In this document: positions 13,865-27,361 of the stretch, in pieces
Layout of the letters: the number at the start of each line of letters is the position of its first letter
How positions within the stretch are numbered: position 1 is the stretch's first letter
DNA from: Macquaria australasica
Lineage: Eukaryota; Chordata; Actinopteri; Centrarchiformes; Percichthyidae
DNA length: 64,000 bases
Reading direction: 5' to 3'
NCBI GenBank assembly: GCA_005408345.1
Contig: SEMN01000409.1
Coordinates: forward strand, 372,001-436,000
Made by a program: the position numbers and the translations under genes
The notes under the pieces: model-generated
What the model saw: only the letters and a program-made list of their open reading frames with translations
Database searches by the model: none
What the model was told of the DNA's origin: nothing

Positions 13865-15150
13865 CATTATAGTGGTTGAAATATAAAATATTCAGCACTC
13901 TTGCATACCCATCACAATAAGTGAATTAGCTACCTGCAGTTATACTTTCTTTTTACTGTGATCATCCACATTTATGCTGCTGATCTTATCACCTGTCAAA
14001 CGATGTGTGTAATAAGTGAATTAACCAAGGAACAACCTTACTAGATACAAGCTAGCCACCATTCATTGTTATCAGATGTACTAATACAGTTGCTAACTTT
14101 AACAATAAATCTAATAACCGAAGGTAAACTTTGCTTGCCAACGAATGCCAATAACTGCGATTAATTTGAGGAAAATCTATGCTAACTGACATCTGGTTAA
14201 GGTAGCTAGCGAAGTGCTGCTTACGTTAGCTAACTGCAATTAGAATTTAACTAGCTATTATCTGATGATAAAGCTGGCTACATAAAATACCACTATTGGC
14301 TAGATTCATGAGAGGTCAGGGCATGCAATAAAATGTCAAAAAAAGTAATTTCATCAACTTACTAGAGAGCGTGCTTGGGAAACATGCTGGAACTATGCAA
14401 TCTTTTGGAACTATAGGTTGCCTCACAACACAAGTCTATGGAAGTGCCGCTCTTTTTCAGTGGGTCTGGCCAGTATGGAATGCTTTCATCAACCAAAAAC
14501 GGTGTCAATGTACATATGGGCATGTGAGTATTGTTTTAAGACAGACTTGAAAAAATGTGAACCTGACCTTCAAGGATCCAAATCATCACTGTTTGCTCTT
14601 CTTTCTTGTTGCCAAGTGCCAGTTAAGCACAATTGCAAGAACTCCTTTTGTGCGGATTGGCTACAGTTTATTTCTCTTACTGAATGGATGTGATTACGTT
14701 ACGACCCAATTATATTTTCAGTATCTTTGAAGGTAAATAATAAAGCCTGCTTCTCTCCTAAATCCTGAAGGAGGAAGGATGACTTTCCAAGGTTAAGAAA
14801 GCATAAGCTTAAAAGTAGGACCAAATGTGTGTCACCCAGAGAATTGTGGGTCACTTTATGGACCAGTTTCCTTCTCTGAGACATTTGATAAATAAAGGCC
14901 CTGAAGGAGAGAACGAACATGGTGGTCTCTTAAGAACTTCAATGGCCAAGCTGTCCATTCATGGCCCTGGGTGCACCACTGACCTTATTCCACCCAACAG
15001 CCTTCTCTGGCCTGAAGTCGGCCATACGTCAGTCTGCAGTCAGGATAGGAAGTCAGAGGAGATGGTGATGACTACTGAGAGGCAGCACTTATATCTGAGG
15101 TCAGAAGTCACACATCCCGTGTCTATAGGTCACGACACTTCACATCAGTT

Positions 15151-15152
<2 letters not shown>

Positions 15153-15188
<36 letters not shown>
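15153..15188. repeat. CA microsatellite
   Basis: Eighteen uninterrupted CA units. Confidence 0.95.
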
Positions 15189-15191
<3 letters not shown>

Positions 15192-15686
15192 GCTGTGGAG
15201 TTTGTCCTTCAACCAGGAAGAAAGTAGAACAACAGGGCTGTGAAGCAGAAAGGAGAAAGTGAAGTAGGGTGTGTGCTTGTTTGTGTGTACTGTATGTTTA
15301 TGTGTGTGTTTGGTTTACACCTGTTTGTTGTAATTAGGGCTTTTTGTTTACTGACCGAATTGTGTGTATAGAAGCATTGAAAGTTGGCACTGAGTGCTTG
15401 GTCAGGTTCTTAGCCTCGTTTATGTAATAGCACACTGTATTTCCTGATTTAAATCAGAATTTAGTTCATTTCATTCTGTATTTCTTAGGCATTTTTGTTG
15501 TCTTTGCTTTGTTGTTTTGCATTTAAGAAGTTTGGCTTACTATATAAAAAAAAAACGTGCTTCTGCTCAGCAAAGCAAGGTTTAGTTAAAGTATTGTTTA
15601 AGTCAAGTATCAGTACTGCAAGTCTTCATGGGTCCACTTGGTAACTTGTATCCGAGACACACCCTGAGTCGGGTCAGGTCCAGGGC

Positions 15687-16110
15687 TGCAACTAACTATA
15701 ATTTCTCATAATGGAATAATCTGCCCATTATTTTCTTGAGAAACTGATTTATTGTTTTCTTTATAAAATGTCAGAAAATAGTAAAAAATGCCCGTCACAA
15801 TTTCCCAGAGGCCTAGTTGACATCTTTAAATTGCATGTTTTGTCCAACCAACAGTTCAAAACTCAAAGATAGAACTAGAACTAACAAATGTTTGGCCTTT
15901 TTGCTTGAAAAAAAGACAATTATCGATTTTCAAAATAGTTGCTGATTCATTTTCTGTCAGCTATCAACTAATCTAGGGCTGCAACTGAGGTTTATTTTCA
16001 TTATCAACTAATCTGCCAATTATATTCTCAATTAATCGTTTCATGTACAAAATGTAAAAAAAAGAAGAAAAAAAAAAGAAGAAAAATGCCCATCACAATT
16101 TCAAAAAAAG
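15687..16110. mobile_element. Two adjacent copies of an AGGGCTGCAACT-type MITE
   Basis: One copy starts at 15688 (AGGGCTGCAACTAACTA) and a second at 15975 (AGGGCTGCAACTGAGG). Both are followed by 'AATCTGCCxATTAT' and 'AAAAATGCCCxTCACAATTTC'. This matches by memory a very common fish non-autonomous DNA transposon. The second copy has A-rich interruptions and is 3' truncated. Confidence 0.65.
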
Positions 16111-17369
16111 GATCACATTCAGATGTCTTGTTTGTCTGAACAGTTTAAATTTTTGATGATCTTTCTCTATTTGGGTCCGCTCAAGAGTCCGAGTCCAATT
16201 ATGTTTGTGTCTAACCAGATTGGGTTTGACTATCCTGTGTCCCTTTCAAATCTAGATGCAAGATTTTCCATGGGTTTGTTTTGGATCAGGTCCAAAACTT
16301 TGGACCTCTAATCACTACCAAAACTCATGTATCGTCTTGGTGCCAGTATTGACCGCAGACTACTCTTTATCACCTAGGTGTGTCCCTTTATGTGAGCCCT
16401 TTATGTGCTGAGGTAGAGAGGACAAAGAACCTGTTTTCATAAGTATTTGTCAACCCAGTTCTGCACTCCTGTCATGTCAAGTGACTGTGATTTGAGTGTG
16501 TTCTGTGAGTGCTGCTGCAATGGTACAGTAATCGGCCACTGTGCCCTTTGTGTGTGTGTGTGTTGTAAGTGTGGATAGCACTTCAGTAAATGGTTCTCTG
16601 TTTAACAGGGCCAGAAGTGGCAAACAGAACTCATAGACCCACTATTGTTCCCTAATGATCAAACACACACATACACACACACACAGACACACACAGATAA
16701 TAGATGTGTTTCTCTGTGTCCTGATGTAGTCAGCCACAGTGTGCATGAAGTCATCCTGCTCTCAGATGCCACACTCCCCTTGTTAGTGGATGGGACACTA
16801 ATAGCTGGTTCAGGATGCAGCAGGCAGCCTGGACATTTTTATCTTTGTCCCATGGTTGGCTGCGTGGGTACTGGCTCCGGACTGCTTATTATGCACTGCC
16901 TCCTCCAGTTTTATCTGGGTACTTAGTGAACAGTTCAGCATGTCTCAATATGATCGCTCATTATTTCCATCCATTAATGTCGCAGTAATTGTGTTTTTCC
17001 CTACATGTGGTCAGTCAATTAATGCCTAACTTGCATAAAGTGGCGGCAGGAACATGGTGAAAACTGAAGTTCAGGAGTTACCCTGGAGTGCTAATTAGAT
17101 GCTTGATCTGCTTGTTGGTCTAAATTTATATTTTCACATTTTATGGTATGTTTTTGTTGATGGATCAGAGCAGGATGCAGTTTGTTTTAGGCTGACAAGA
17201 TTGGCTTCTTTTTAATTAACTAAATTCCCAGTGCAGCTTTAAAGGCTTTGTTGTTCATTAGGTTTTAATGACTAATTGTAGCATTTGCTTGTGTGGTAGT
17301 GGTTAGTGATAGCAATCAATTATTTACAGCATAATGATTAGATGATTTCTATGGACTCTCTATTTCACC
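16111..17369. other. Non-coding stretch
   Basis: It holds GT and CA tracts near 16550 and 16665-16697. No gene or clear transposon is seen. Confidence 0.45.
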
Positions 17370-18112
17370 CTTGAAGAGCTTGACTTTTCCGATGATCTAG
17401 CCCTCCTCTCACATACACATCACCACTTACAGGGAAAGAAATCAAGACTCATATGGGCAACAAGTTGGACTGGTGATCAGCTGCAATAAAACCAAAGTCA
17501 TGCCCATCAACATCAACACACCACAGTGAATAAGAATAAATGAATGGATTATAGAAAACACCTATAGCTTCACATACCTAGGAAGCACCATTTAAGCCAA
17601 GACATGCAATATTTAAATCTAGATATGAAACCAATTCCACTCAAAAACAAACTCAGAATATACCAAAGCTGTGTATTGTCAACACTATTCTACGTAGCAG
17701 AATGCTGGAAAACAACAGAACAGGATACCCATAAATTATCTACCTGCCATACATCGTGCCAAGAAAAATTATGCATGTCTTCTGGCCAAACACTATCTCC
17801 CAAAATAACCTTCTCAGAATCACTCCGCAAGACAAAATACATAAAACATTACAGAGACGCCAGTGGATCTAGATTGGACATGTGCTCAGAATGGAAAGAT
17901 CAGCTATTCCCAAAGTTGCATTACATTGGACCCCAGAGCGTAAACGCAAGAGAGGGAGGCCCAAAATAACATGGCACAGGACCATTGAGAGAGGGCTACA
18001 ACACCACCAACAAAGCTGGGGAACCATGGAGAAGAAGGCCAGAGACAGACAGAAATGGAAGGACTTAGTTGTTGCCCTATGTGCCAGCCGGCATAATGGA
18101 AATGACTGACCA
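17370..18112 (+). pseudogene. Decayed LINE reverse-transcriptase C-terminal fragment
   Basis: Conceptual translation in shifting frames gives LDFSDDLALLSHTHHH (the reverse-transcriptase DD motif, with Ser for Ala), then KLRIYQSCVLSTLFYVAECW, then HVLRMERSAIPKVALHW and KRKRGRPKITWHRTIE, ending in VVALCASRHN. This order is the C-terminal part of an endonuclease-type non-LTR retrotransposon whose tail has the GRPKxTW motif. Several stops and frameshifts break it. The clade is uncertain (RTE-like is a guess). The upstream reverse-transcriptase and endonuclease parts are missing. Confidence 0.75.
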
Positions 18113-18261
18113 AGTGACAAGAGAAACACAAGAAAATCTTCCTATTTGACAGATAGAACCACTCCAAGGCAGCGTCACAAATACAACCCATCTGTTTGAA
18201 ATACATATCGGTCAGAAAGGCATGGTCAGTAGTGCCAAAGGCCAAACTAAGGTCAAGCATT

Positions 18262-18313
18262 GATACACAGACCTGACTGTACTGAACCTGTGTACTGATA
18301 CACAGACCTGACT
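18262..18313. repeat. Short direct repeat
   Basis: GATACACAGACCTGACT occurs at 18262-18278 and again at 18297-18313. Confidence 0.7.
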
Positions 18314-21199
18314 CAGCACCCATCAATAATACATTAGTATAACCCGAAAAAGGGTGGCTTAGTGCCATGTAACTGCACAAACCAGACTGAGAAAGTAAAC
18401 TAATGGAAGGAAATTAGCTAAAATAACTTGGCAGGTTAAAACAACAGCAAGAAACGTCCACATCTAAATAGGAAGAGTGATGTTAGCACTGATATGGTTA
18501 ATCTTATTCACAAAACAGGGTATAAATGTTTAGAAAACGGCACAAAATAAAGAAGACAATTCAACATGAGTTTGCCAGGTTAACAAACGGTCGATGGAGA
18601 AAATCAGTATGCCACTGAGCTCTCTGAGACTGTAGCAGCAGCCATCTTTTTGTCTGGTCCTGACTTATAAAACCAAGATTGAACTCACTTTCTGAAATCC
18701 TCCAGGAAGATAAAAAGGTCTAAAGGACACTGAAGGGGACCGTAAAGGACAGTCCTCCAGGACCTGGTCCGGGGCGAGGTTTTAATCCCAAATTGTGAAA
18801 TCAGCTCCATGGTGCAAGCAGTATGCCAGCCAGCTGATACTTAGGAAACCTCTTCTGAAACACAAAGGACCTTTTTTTTCTGAACACAAGTCAAAGAAAA
18901 AAAGCAAAAACAAAGAAAATCTCTCTGCTTTCTCCTGGCAGTAATGCTGTGCCATTGCGTAAGCTTAAGGATACAAATACTGTGCTTTCAACAGAATTGC
19001 AGTAGAGGTGTAGGGAGCTACTTTCTGAAAATCCATGGAGGGGCCTTGTGTGAAGGTCAACCTCAGAACAAACAGAAACATATACATAAATAAAGATCTG
19101 AAGAGAGAACTGAAATACACGTACACACTTGCAGATCTTACAAAGGATCCAAATCACTGAGCACTCTGACATTTTGATTCTTGAAATATGCACAGGAGTC
19201 CCTGCTTGCTTTTTTAGATGGAGAATTTAAGTATTCTCACAGAGATAGAAACCCCAAGGTGAGGTCAGACGCACAGTTAACCTCACAGACATTTGGTCTG
19301 AATGCAGAAGAATCCATCTAGTCATACTTTTCAAAGGTCAAGTATTTCTTTTCTGCAAAAGGGCAACTTCACACAACAGTGCTTGACAGGAGAGATTTAA
19401 CTCTGGTACTTCATTTTACTATTTCTTAAACACACATGTGTCCCTACACACTCTCCACAGTGCATGCATACAGTCAGTATGGTTCAGACGAACAGAAATG
19501 AGCATCTTGCTGACCATCTGCATTGTATGAGAGATGGAGGGACTGCAGGGTTGGGGTCTGCTGGCTGCCCTGCTATTTCATGCATGTCTGCCAGACAAAG
19601 GAGAGCAGCACAGCTGGTCCACCACATAGCCATACCAGTGTTTCCAGTCTCTGAGGAAAGCCAAATACTGGGATGGTGGACAAAATAACAGACCACGTGA
19701 CTAGGAATTAATCTTAAATCAAAATAGTAAATCAGAATTATTAGGGCAGTTTGGTGGTGATTTTAAGTGAAGAGACCGTTTATACTGTATTTCACTCAGG
19801 CAACATAAAATGGTTCTCATGCACGGAACAGAGCAGAGAAAACAGAAGATAAGAACAAACCTTCTCTCTAGAGCTACATTAGATGCAGTCAGACACCAGG
19901 CAGCTCCATCATGTGGAATCTGGGCCCAGCACCAGCCACCATGTGGCCATTAGCACACAGGCACCTCTAACCACAGAGAGAAACATTTTAATTAATGAGA
20001 TCTGCAGGGTGAGCTGATAACCATCATTATCATTGTTTGGCTTGACTACAGTGTGACAGTCTGCAGGTCTATGGCAAGGCAGTTGGTATTAGAACATACC
20101 AAAATAATACCAAATAATACTTTTTATTTTGCTGAGTACAAATGCATTTTTTCTTTAAAAACCCACTTGCTCAGAGCCAAACAACAGACAGACATGATTA
20201 AAGACTAGCTGGTGAACATAGTGGAGCATTTAGCAGCTAAAGAGCCAGAAGTTTCCCTCAGGAGTTGAGATTAATAGAGAACAAAAACAGAACTAAGAGA
20301 GCGCATATTGGACTTTAATTCATCACCACTCTAAATGAATGATAATGTTGCTTCAACTGCTGGATGTGTATTATTAGCAACTGTTTGCTAATAAGTTCAC
20401 CATATCAACTTTAAATGTGATGTCAATGTTGTGTTCACAACGCTGCCCCCAAGTGGCCAGTGCTTGTGTTTTCTGAAGAAACGTTCAGCCTTTTCAGTAA
20501 CAAACATCTAGCAAAGACATCTCTGCTGCATCTATGCCACATCAAATATAACTCAGACTTTAAATATAAAAATAAACATTTTAATAATCTCTATGAAATT
20601 AGGTGAACTGAAGGAAGCAAACTTGGGGAGGGGGCACAATGAAGTAAAAAAAAAAAATTTTTTTTTTTTTAAATCATGCAAATAACATTATGATAAAATT
20701 GGTTATTGTGCTTTCCATAATAATGGTAGTATACATACTAATGTAAACCTCTGTATTGTAACCCTACGTAAAAATCGTTAGTTTCCTTTATTTATAACTT
20801 TCTGATAGATAATGTTTACTACAAACATTACTACAAAGAGCACTGTGGTGGTTAGCTATCTTATTTGTGACTGATGTTCAATTCTAGCATGTTTTTAAAA
20901 TGAACTGTAAATAAAAAAAATATAGATCAAATAATTTTTTTTGATAATACCAGTTTTTCAGCCCTGGGTAGTGTCTGCAGGTATTCCTTTCAGTCTGCAA
21001 ACTTCACCAATAAAGTGGTGTAGCCTGAAAAGCAAAACCCGAAGCAAAACAAGTCCGAAAGCACTGGCTGCACCACTCGCTGCTAGTCGTTGCTTTGAGT
21101 GCACAGGAATAACTGAAGATGGCTCAGATGAGTCTATCAACATTTTTACTATAAAGTCTTCTCTCATCTATTCTTTGGAAGTGTGGATCTGGATCTAAT
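18314..21199. other. Non-coding stretch
   Basis: No gene is recognised. An A12/T14 palindromic run lies at about 20646-20671. The rest is AT-rich without a clear transposon. Confidence 0.45.
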
Positions 21200-21241
21200 T
21201 GTATCTAGCTTTTTACCTTTTTATATTTAAAAAAAAAATAA

Positions 21242-24200
21242 TTATATTCTCTCTATTAACTTTGTTCTTCTCAAATATTGAAAAACAAATAGATAACACT
21301 CTTCCCTAGAGTTTCTTTGTAAAATATCCTGTAGATCGAATTTTAATCTTATTTCTTTAAGGTTCTGTATCAGTTCTCTTCTCTCAGCCTCATATTTTGG
21401 ACAGTGGCTCATGACGTGTTCTACTGCTTCTTGTTGTTCACACCAGCCACACCTTCCTGTATTACGCTTTCCTGTTTTAAATAATGTACTGTTTAACCTT
21501 GTATGGTCAAAACATAGCCTGGATATTATCGTCTCCTCTCTCCGGGTTCTCCCCGTGCTTCTCATCCTGCCTACCTTCCTTTGAATTCTGTAGAACCACG
21601 TTCCTGTTCTCTCTTCTTCCCACTCCTTTTGCCACCTCTCTTTCAACTTTTGTTTAACTATCGTCGTCATTTCCGTTTTACTAAAGGGTACAGTGATGTC
21701 AATGTGATTTGTTTGTGTGGCTTCTTTTGCATACCTGTCAGCTATTTCATTCCCTTCAATCCCTATATGTGCTGGTATCCATAAAAATGCCATAATTAAT
21801 CCCATCATTTGAATTCTATATAGTGTTTGCTGAATCTCTAATAAAATATCCGGTCTGCTGTCTGAATGGCTGTGCTTCAAGCTGGTTAATGACGAGCTGG
21901 AATCCGAGCATATTACTGCCCTTAAAAGGTCTCACTTCTTCAACCCATTGCAATGCTGATAAAATTGCCAGCATTTCCCCAGTATATACAGATAATCACT
22001 GACTCGTTTGCTAATTTTAACGTTGAAATCTGGAACTATGAGGGCAATACCAATTTTGTTTGCCAGGTTCTTTGAAGCATCTGTATAAATTCGAACACAG
22101 CTGTAATAGTTATTTTCTATGTAGGTTTTTATTATCTGCGGATGTAAAATAAACTCTTTTCCTTTGCTCTTTATCCCAAGCAATGTGAGATCTACAATAG
22201 GTTCAGGAAGTAACCAAGGATGTATCACCAAGAGTGGTACCGTAGGACTAATGTTTATTTCAGTTATTTCTAGCTCTTTTGCTTTCTGCTCAACTGTCCA
22301 TCCAAAACTTTGTTTCTCTCCTCTCCTTTTCCCAGCATGGTTTCAGTGTTTCTTGCGTTGGATGATCCTCCCTATGTCCTTTTAAACTAACCTAGTAGTT
22401 TATAGATAACTATATTCTCCTCAATTCCAGTGGCATTTCTCCCATTTCCACCTGTAATGCGGATGTTGGTGTTGTTCTAATGGCGCCTAAGCAAAGTTTT
22501 AAAGCTTGATATTGAATATTGTCTAGCTTGTTGAGAGATGTATTTGCTGCTGATCCAAATGCTACACACCCATAATCTAATACTGATCTTATTAATCCTA
22601 TGTAAATAGTTTTTAATGCTGTTCTCTCTGCCCCCCATTCACTCCCTACCAGGCATTGCATTACATTTAGTACTTTCTTACACTTGTCTATTATTTTCCT
22701 AATATGCACAGCCCATGCAATTCTCTCATCAAACCACACCCCTAAAAATTTAAACTGTTTCACTCTCTCCAATTCTTGATTATACAATTTTAGACTTACA
22801 TTACTGCCAATTCTTTTCCTTGTAAAGAACATTGTCTTTGTTTTGTCTACTGAAAATTTAAATCCCCACTTAATTGACCATTCTTCTATTTTAACAACAG
22901 CCTCTTGTAGTTTCTTCACAATAAATTACAAATTCCTACCTCTCTTCCAAATTGCCCCATCATCTGCAAAAAGAGAAAATCCCATCCCATTCTCCAAGTT
23001 CAGAAAAACATCATTTATCATAACAGAAAATAACAAAGGACTCACAATACTTCCTTGAGGCGTTCCATTTCCGACCCCAAAATTCCATGAACAACTCTTC
23101 CCTATTCCTACTTGAATCGATCTTCCACATAAAAAGTCCTTGATCCACCTATACATTGGTCCTTTGACCCCTAATTTACTTAGTTTAATTAATAATCCTT
23201 CCTTCCACATCATATCATAAGCCTTCTCTACATCAAAAAATACATCCACTAAGCTTTCCCTATTAACCTGTGCTTTCCTTAATTCATGTTCTAAACATAA
23301 AGCTGGGTCCATGGTATTTCTACCTTTTCTGAATCCACTTTGATATTTTGGTACATAGCCTTTGTTTTCCAAATAATAAGTTAATCTTTCATTTATCATT
23401 CTCTCCATTATTTTGCATACATTGGATGTTAAAGCAATAGGCCAATAATTCCCTGGGTTTGTACCATCTTTCCCTGGCTTACATATTGGCACTACAACAG
23501 CTTCTTTCCAGATTAGTGGTAATTTTCCCATCTCCCAAACTTTATTATATAGTTCCAGTAAAGTGTTCTTAGATGATTCGCTAAGATGATTTATCATAAT
23601 GTAACATATCTGATCTTTTCCTGGTGCTGACATCTTGGCTTTCCTGAGAGCACGATTCAGTTCTGTCTTTGTGAATGGTATATTTATTAAATCATTGGTT
23701 TCTTCATTTTGCTGTAATAGTTCCTTATTCTCAGCTATCGTTGCTTCCCTTCCTCTTTGTCCCTCTTCACTAATATTCTCAGAGCTATGAATTTTAACAA
23801 AGGTTTGTGCCAACATCTCTGCTTTCTCCTCATCTGTCACAGCTGTGCTTTCATTGTCGATTAAAACTGGATACCCATACTCTCTTTTAATCATTCTTTT
23901 TATCATTCCCCATACTTTAGTAACTCCTGTTTCTCTTCCTACGGAATTACAAAATTTCCTCCAAAAAACCTTTTTTGCACTCTTGTTTTCCTTACGTTAG
24001 CTTGCAATCTTTTATATTCAATAAGATTCTGGAAGTTATGAGTTCTTTTTAACATTTTAAATGCTTTATTTCGTGATTTTATTGCCTTTTCACATTCCTT
24101 TGTCCACCATGGTACAATTTTCTTCTTATGCTTACCTCCTTTCCTTTGAATCGCTTGCTTTGCGGCTCCTAGAATAACTTCAAAAACTGAAAAATTTAGT

Positions 24201-24960
24201 TCATCAACATCTTGATTAACATCAACTTTTTGCATTTCTTGATCACTAATCTGTTTAAACTTTTCCCAATCAGCACTGCTGAAAACCCATCTATCTAATC
24301 CTCCAGTACTACACTCTTCTAGGCTCAAGCCTACTTCAATTAATATTGGATAATGGTCACTTCCTATTGTTTCTCTTACAATTTCCCAAGTACAAATACC
24401 TGCCACTGTTTCTGATACTAAAGTAAGCTCTATGGCTGATTCTGTACCATTTCTAACATCAATTCTTGTACCATTTCCATCATTGAGGCATGCTAGATTT
24501 TTAATTTCCATTAGTTCCTCAATCACCTCCCCATTTCCATAATTATAACTATCCCATAATGTACTATGTGCAATAAAATCTCCACAACAAATAACTTTTC
24601 CTTCTAGATTTACAGCCAGTTCCTCCAGTGATTCTAATGAAAGTTTCTTGCAGGGATTGTAAAAGTTAACTATTCTGCTAATACCATCTTTTGTCCAAAC
24701 TTCAATAACCATCATTTCCTAGTCTTTCCCTTTCTCCACTACTCTATATTGCATTTCTTGCTTTACAAATATTATACAACTTCCTCCACTCTCTCTCTGC
24801 GTATACCATCATATCCTTTAATTATAAAATCTAATGCTGGCTTAAGCCAAGTTTCTTGAATACATATCATTTCTGGTTTGTTTCTGAGACCTTTAATAAA
24901 TCCTTTACATTCCTGACCATTTGCTATTAAACTCCTTGCGTTCCATTGAAGAATAATCAT
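21242..24960 (-). pseudogene. LINE ORF2: AP endonuclease, reverse transcriptase and RNase H, disrupted
   Basis: It would nick the target DNA and copy the RNA. The endonuclease starts MIILQWNARSL with QETW, then GDFIAHSTLWD (the usual GDFNAH Asn is Ile here) and GSDHYPI. The reverse transcriptase has FFDVEKAYD, GTPQGSIVSPLLF and SLFADDGAIW, so the catalytic aspartates remain. RNase H keeps YTDAS, GEMLAIL, a CSDSSSA segment and WIPAHIGIEGNEIAD, so all four acidic residues survive. A CGWCEQQEAVEHVMSHC motif closes the protein. Breaks: shift near 24775, stop at about 24720, shift near 23955, in-frame stop at 22926-22928, shift near 22400 and further shifts near 21930-21990. Confidence 0.85.
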
Positions 24961-26153
24961 TAGGTCCTTTCTCCAAGGGCCCCCGGTTTTCCCTCTGCCT
25001 CAAGCCTTTTGTTGATTTGTTCCCAGGATATATCTTTCATAGCCAAGAATTTTTCAGCTCCCTTCACAATTATTTTAATTCTCTCTGTTTTGTGTTTAAC
25101 TTGATCTGCACAGTTGATTACATAAGAAATAAACAAAATCAACTTATCCACGGTCAGTTCTGTACTAGCTTTCTCTCTTTGATCCCCTTCTGTTATTGGA
25201 CTTTGACTGATTTTGTCTAGCTTTTCATTACCTTTTGACCTTGTACTTTCTTCACTGCTTCAGCATAACTTATGTCATTAACTGTTTTCACTTGTTGAAT
25301 TTCCACTGCTCTTTTCCTGACTTCACACCCCCCATATGTCACACTATGCTGGCCACCGCAATTACAACATTTAGCCTGCACAATATCTCCACATTCCTCA
25401 AATCTATGATCACCTCTGCATTTGGCACACCTTTGTTTCCCTTTGCAAGCTATCGCTATATGCCCATACCTCTGGCATTTGTAACACCGAAGAGGAGGGG
25501 GAACGTAAGGCCTGACTGGGAAACTCATACAGCCTCTTTATTTTATCCGGAAGTACCACACCCTGAAACTCTAGAAGCACTGACAGACTTTCCACTCTTT
25601 CACCGTCTCTTGTTTTTAACAACCTCTTTAGTCTCCTCACTTCACCTCCATGAATACTTCGTTTGAGTTTTTCCAGATCCTCATCAGTGGGAATGCCGAA
25701 TATCACTCCCCGAGTAACTTTATTCTCCCCCAGAACTCTATTTTCACACACTACTATTTTGCAAATATTTTCTATACGCAAAGCTTTATTTCTGTGTTCT
25801 TCATTTCTACATTCTATCAACAAGTTCCCATCTCGAAGTATCTTGGCCATTTCTACCTCTCCTAACTTTTTCCTCAGTTCCCTAGACAATGATATTGGAC
25901 TCAGACTCACCTGCTCATCTTCCTTCCTGAATTTAAGTATTATTTTAAATTCCTCTCCCTCCACCTTCCTGCGGATAATCCGGTTTCCTTCATCTGAACT
26001 ATTCTCCTCTAAGCATCTTTTATTGCTCTGGCTGGCAGACGCTCTTATATCCTCATCTTCCCTCGCTTTAGGCCTACTTCGCCCTCCTCTAAAAACCGGA
26101 GTCCAGTTGTCAAAGTCCATATCGTCATCTTCATCTACTACCTGTGCTGTCAT
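24960..26153 (-). pseudogene. LINE ORF1: gag-like zinc-knuckle RNA-binding protein, two frameshifts
   Basis: It would package the element RNA. The first part (26153 to about 25525) is acidic then charged, with a likely RRM-like middle region. A one-base shift near 25525 leads into CYKCQRYGHIAIAC and CAKCRGDHRFEEC, followed by CCNCGGQHSVTYGGC: three cysteine/histidine knuckles in a row. A second shift near 25225 restores the reading into a C-terminal tail (KLDKISQSPITEGD, then IKIIVKGAEKFLAMKD) that ends ERT-stop at 24960. The stop codon overlaps the ORF2 start as TAATG. About 395 codons in all if both shifts are ignored. Confidence 0.82.
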
Positions 26154-26296
26154 CCCGATCCAGTCATAAACCAGTTTATGCCAACCGCCAAGTCAAAATC
26201 CAAAAAACCACCTGTGTGATTGCTAGCAAAACAGTCCGAGATGACAAGCTAATCTAGGCAGTGCTCTACAAACATTCATGGCTAGTTGCCAATTAC

Positions 26297-26622
26297 TGTT
26301 CTTGTTTCCTTGTGTGCGTTTTATGTCCTGTCTTTGTTTTCCCTCCAGTTTTGATTGTTTTCACCTGTGTCTTGTTACTCACCTGTGTCTGTTTCCCTCA
26401 TTGTCTCCTCCCCTATATATACCGGTCCTCTCCCTTTGTTCTCTGTCACGTCATTGATGTTCTTGGTTGTCTCTTCGTGTCATGTTCCTGGTGTTTCCCT
26501 GCGTATCAGTTTCTGAGCTTTGGAAGTTTATTTTGTAGTTAATAAATCTTTGGACTTATTCAGCCTCCTCGCCTGTCTGCATTTGGGTCCTCTCCCTGCT
26601 GCCTAGATGGCTCATTGTGACA
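26297..26622 (+). mobile_element. LTR-like or LTR-mimicking repeat, 5' truncated
   Basis: It shares long stretches with the inverted copy at 32099-32546 (TCACCTGTGTCTxGTTACTCACCTG, TTCCTGGTGTTxCCCTGCGT). It has a TATA-like CCCCTATATATACC at 26410-26423 and AATAAA at 26541-26546, and ends in TGTGACA. Order of TATA box then polyadenylation signal is what a solo LTR would show; no internal retroviral or Gypsy genes are present. It lacks about 110 bases at the left compared with the other copy. Confidence 0.55.
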
Positions 26623-27150
26623 GTTGTATGTAAATCCCTCACACAGTGCCTCATCACAGGCTCTGATCATGGTGTTTTTCTCATGACACGGAACAGCAAA
26701 ATTATCCTTTTGCCAAAATTTCACTTCTCAACTTGATTATCGTTTGCAGAAGTTTGTAAGTGAATCCCATTTGCATCGCCTGTGTAGCGTAATGGGATAG
26801 TGACAACTGGATTGCCACATTTCTGCTTGGAAGCATCACATCACAGCAAAAGAGGTGATAATACAGTGAAATACACAGCATACAATACACCACCGTGATG
26901 CACTTTTTACACATTTATCTGTGAAATTGTAGTTTGCTGAGTCTTTGGCTCTGCTAACTGAGCGTAGTAATGATGCCTTTAACACAGCGGGATGGAAAGA
27001 GATAGAGATAATATGTGTGTGTATTTGTGCATCAAGATTCAAGTCACGACAGAAATCTGGTCTTACTCATGAAGATATGACAAAGCACGAGCTGCTTCTC
27101 GCTTTCAGCATCTCTATTTCTGAATCAACAGGGAGGGACCCTGGCTCTGC

Positions 27151-27186
<36 letters not shown>
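27151..27186. repeat. Compound GT/GA microsatellite
   Basis: A GT run passes directly into a GA run. Confidence 0.9.
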
Positions 27187-27359
27187 AAGTAAGAGTTATG
27201 AACAACAGTTTTACAGGTTAATGGGGCTTTTTTCCTATCTTTATTCAAGAGCATGATCTTTCAATTTTTAGAGCATGACTTATTGATTTCACGTTCAGAT
27301 TTTGTAATGCTTTCCCTCAAACCCCTGCACTCGCACTCAAATATCCCCTGCTTGTGCTT

Positions 27360-27361
<2 letters not shown>

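Larger units (their letters stand above)
9082..15686. other. Non-coding stretch with eroded repeats
   Basis: No gene is recognised. Contents: an A-rich repeat-like stretch with AGTGCTATACAAGCGATTG and AATAGAATAGAAT words (about 9640-9990); a probable LINE 3' tail (10268-10335); a GC-richer block (10900-11680) with no domain; CA repeats at 13843-13864 and 15153-15188. Confidence 0.5.
21200..26200 (-). mobile_element. Nearly full-length RNase-H-bearing LINE (I/Nimb-like)
   Basis: A two-ORF non-LTR retrotransposon reads right to left: a zinc-knuckle ORF1, then ORF2 with endonuclease, reverse transcriptase, RNase H and a terminal CCHC-like motif. RNase H plus a gag-like ORF1 with knuckles points to the I group of LINEs (I or Nimb); the exact clade needs a tree. 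The element is dead, with several frameshifts and stops. The 3' end lies near a short A/T run at 21231-21240, and the 5' end is not sharply defined near 26200. No target-site duplication was found by eye. Confidence 0.85.

Noticed and set aside
14825..15262. 145-codon plus-strand open frame
   Set aside because: A large part is the His-Thr translation of a CA microsatellite and the rest has no recognisable domain.
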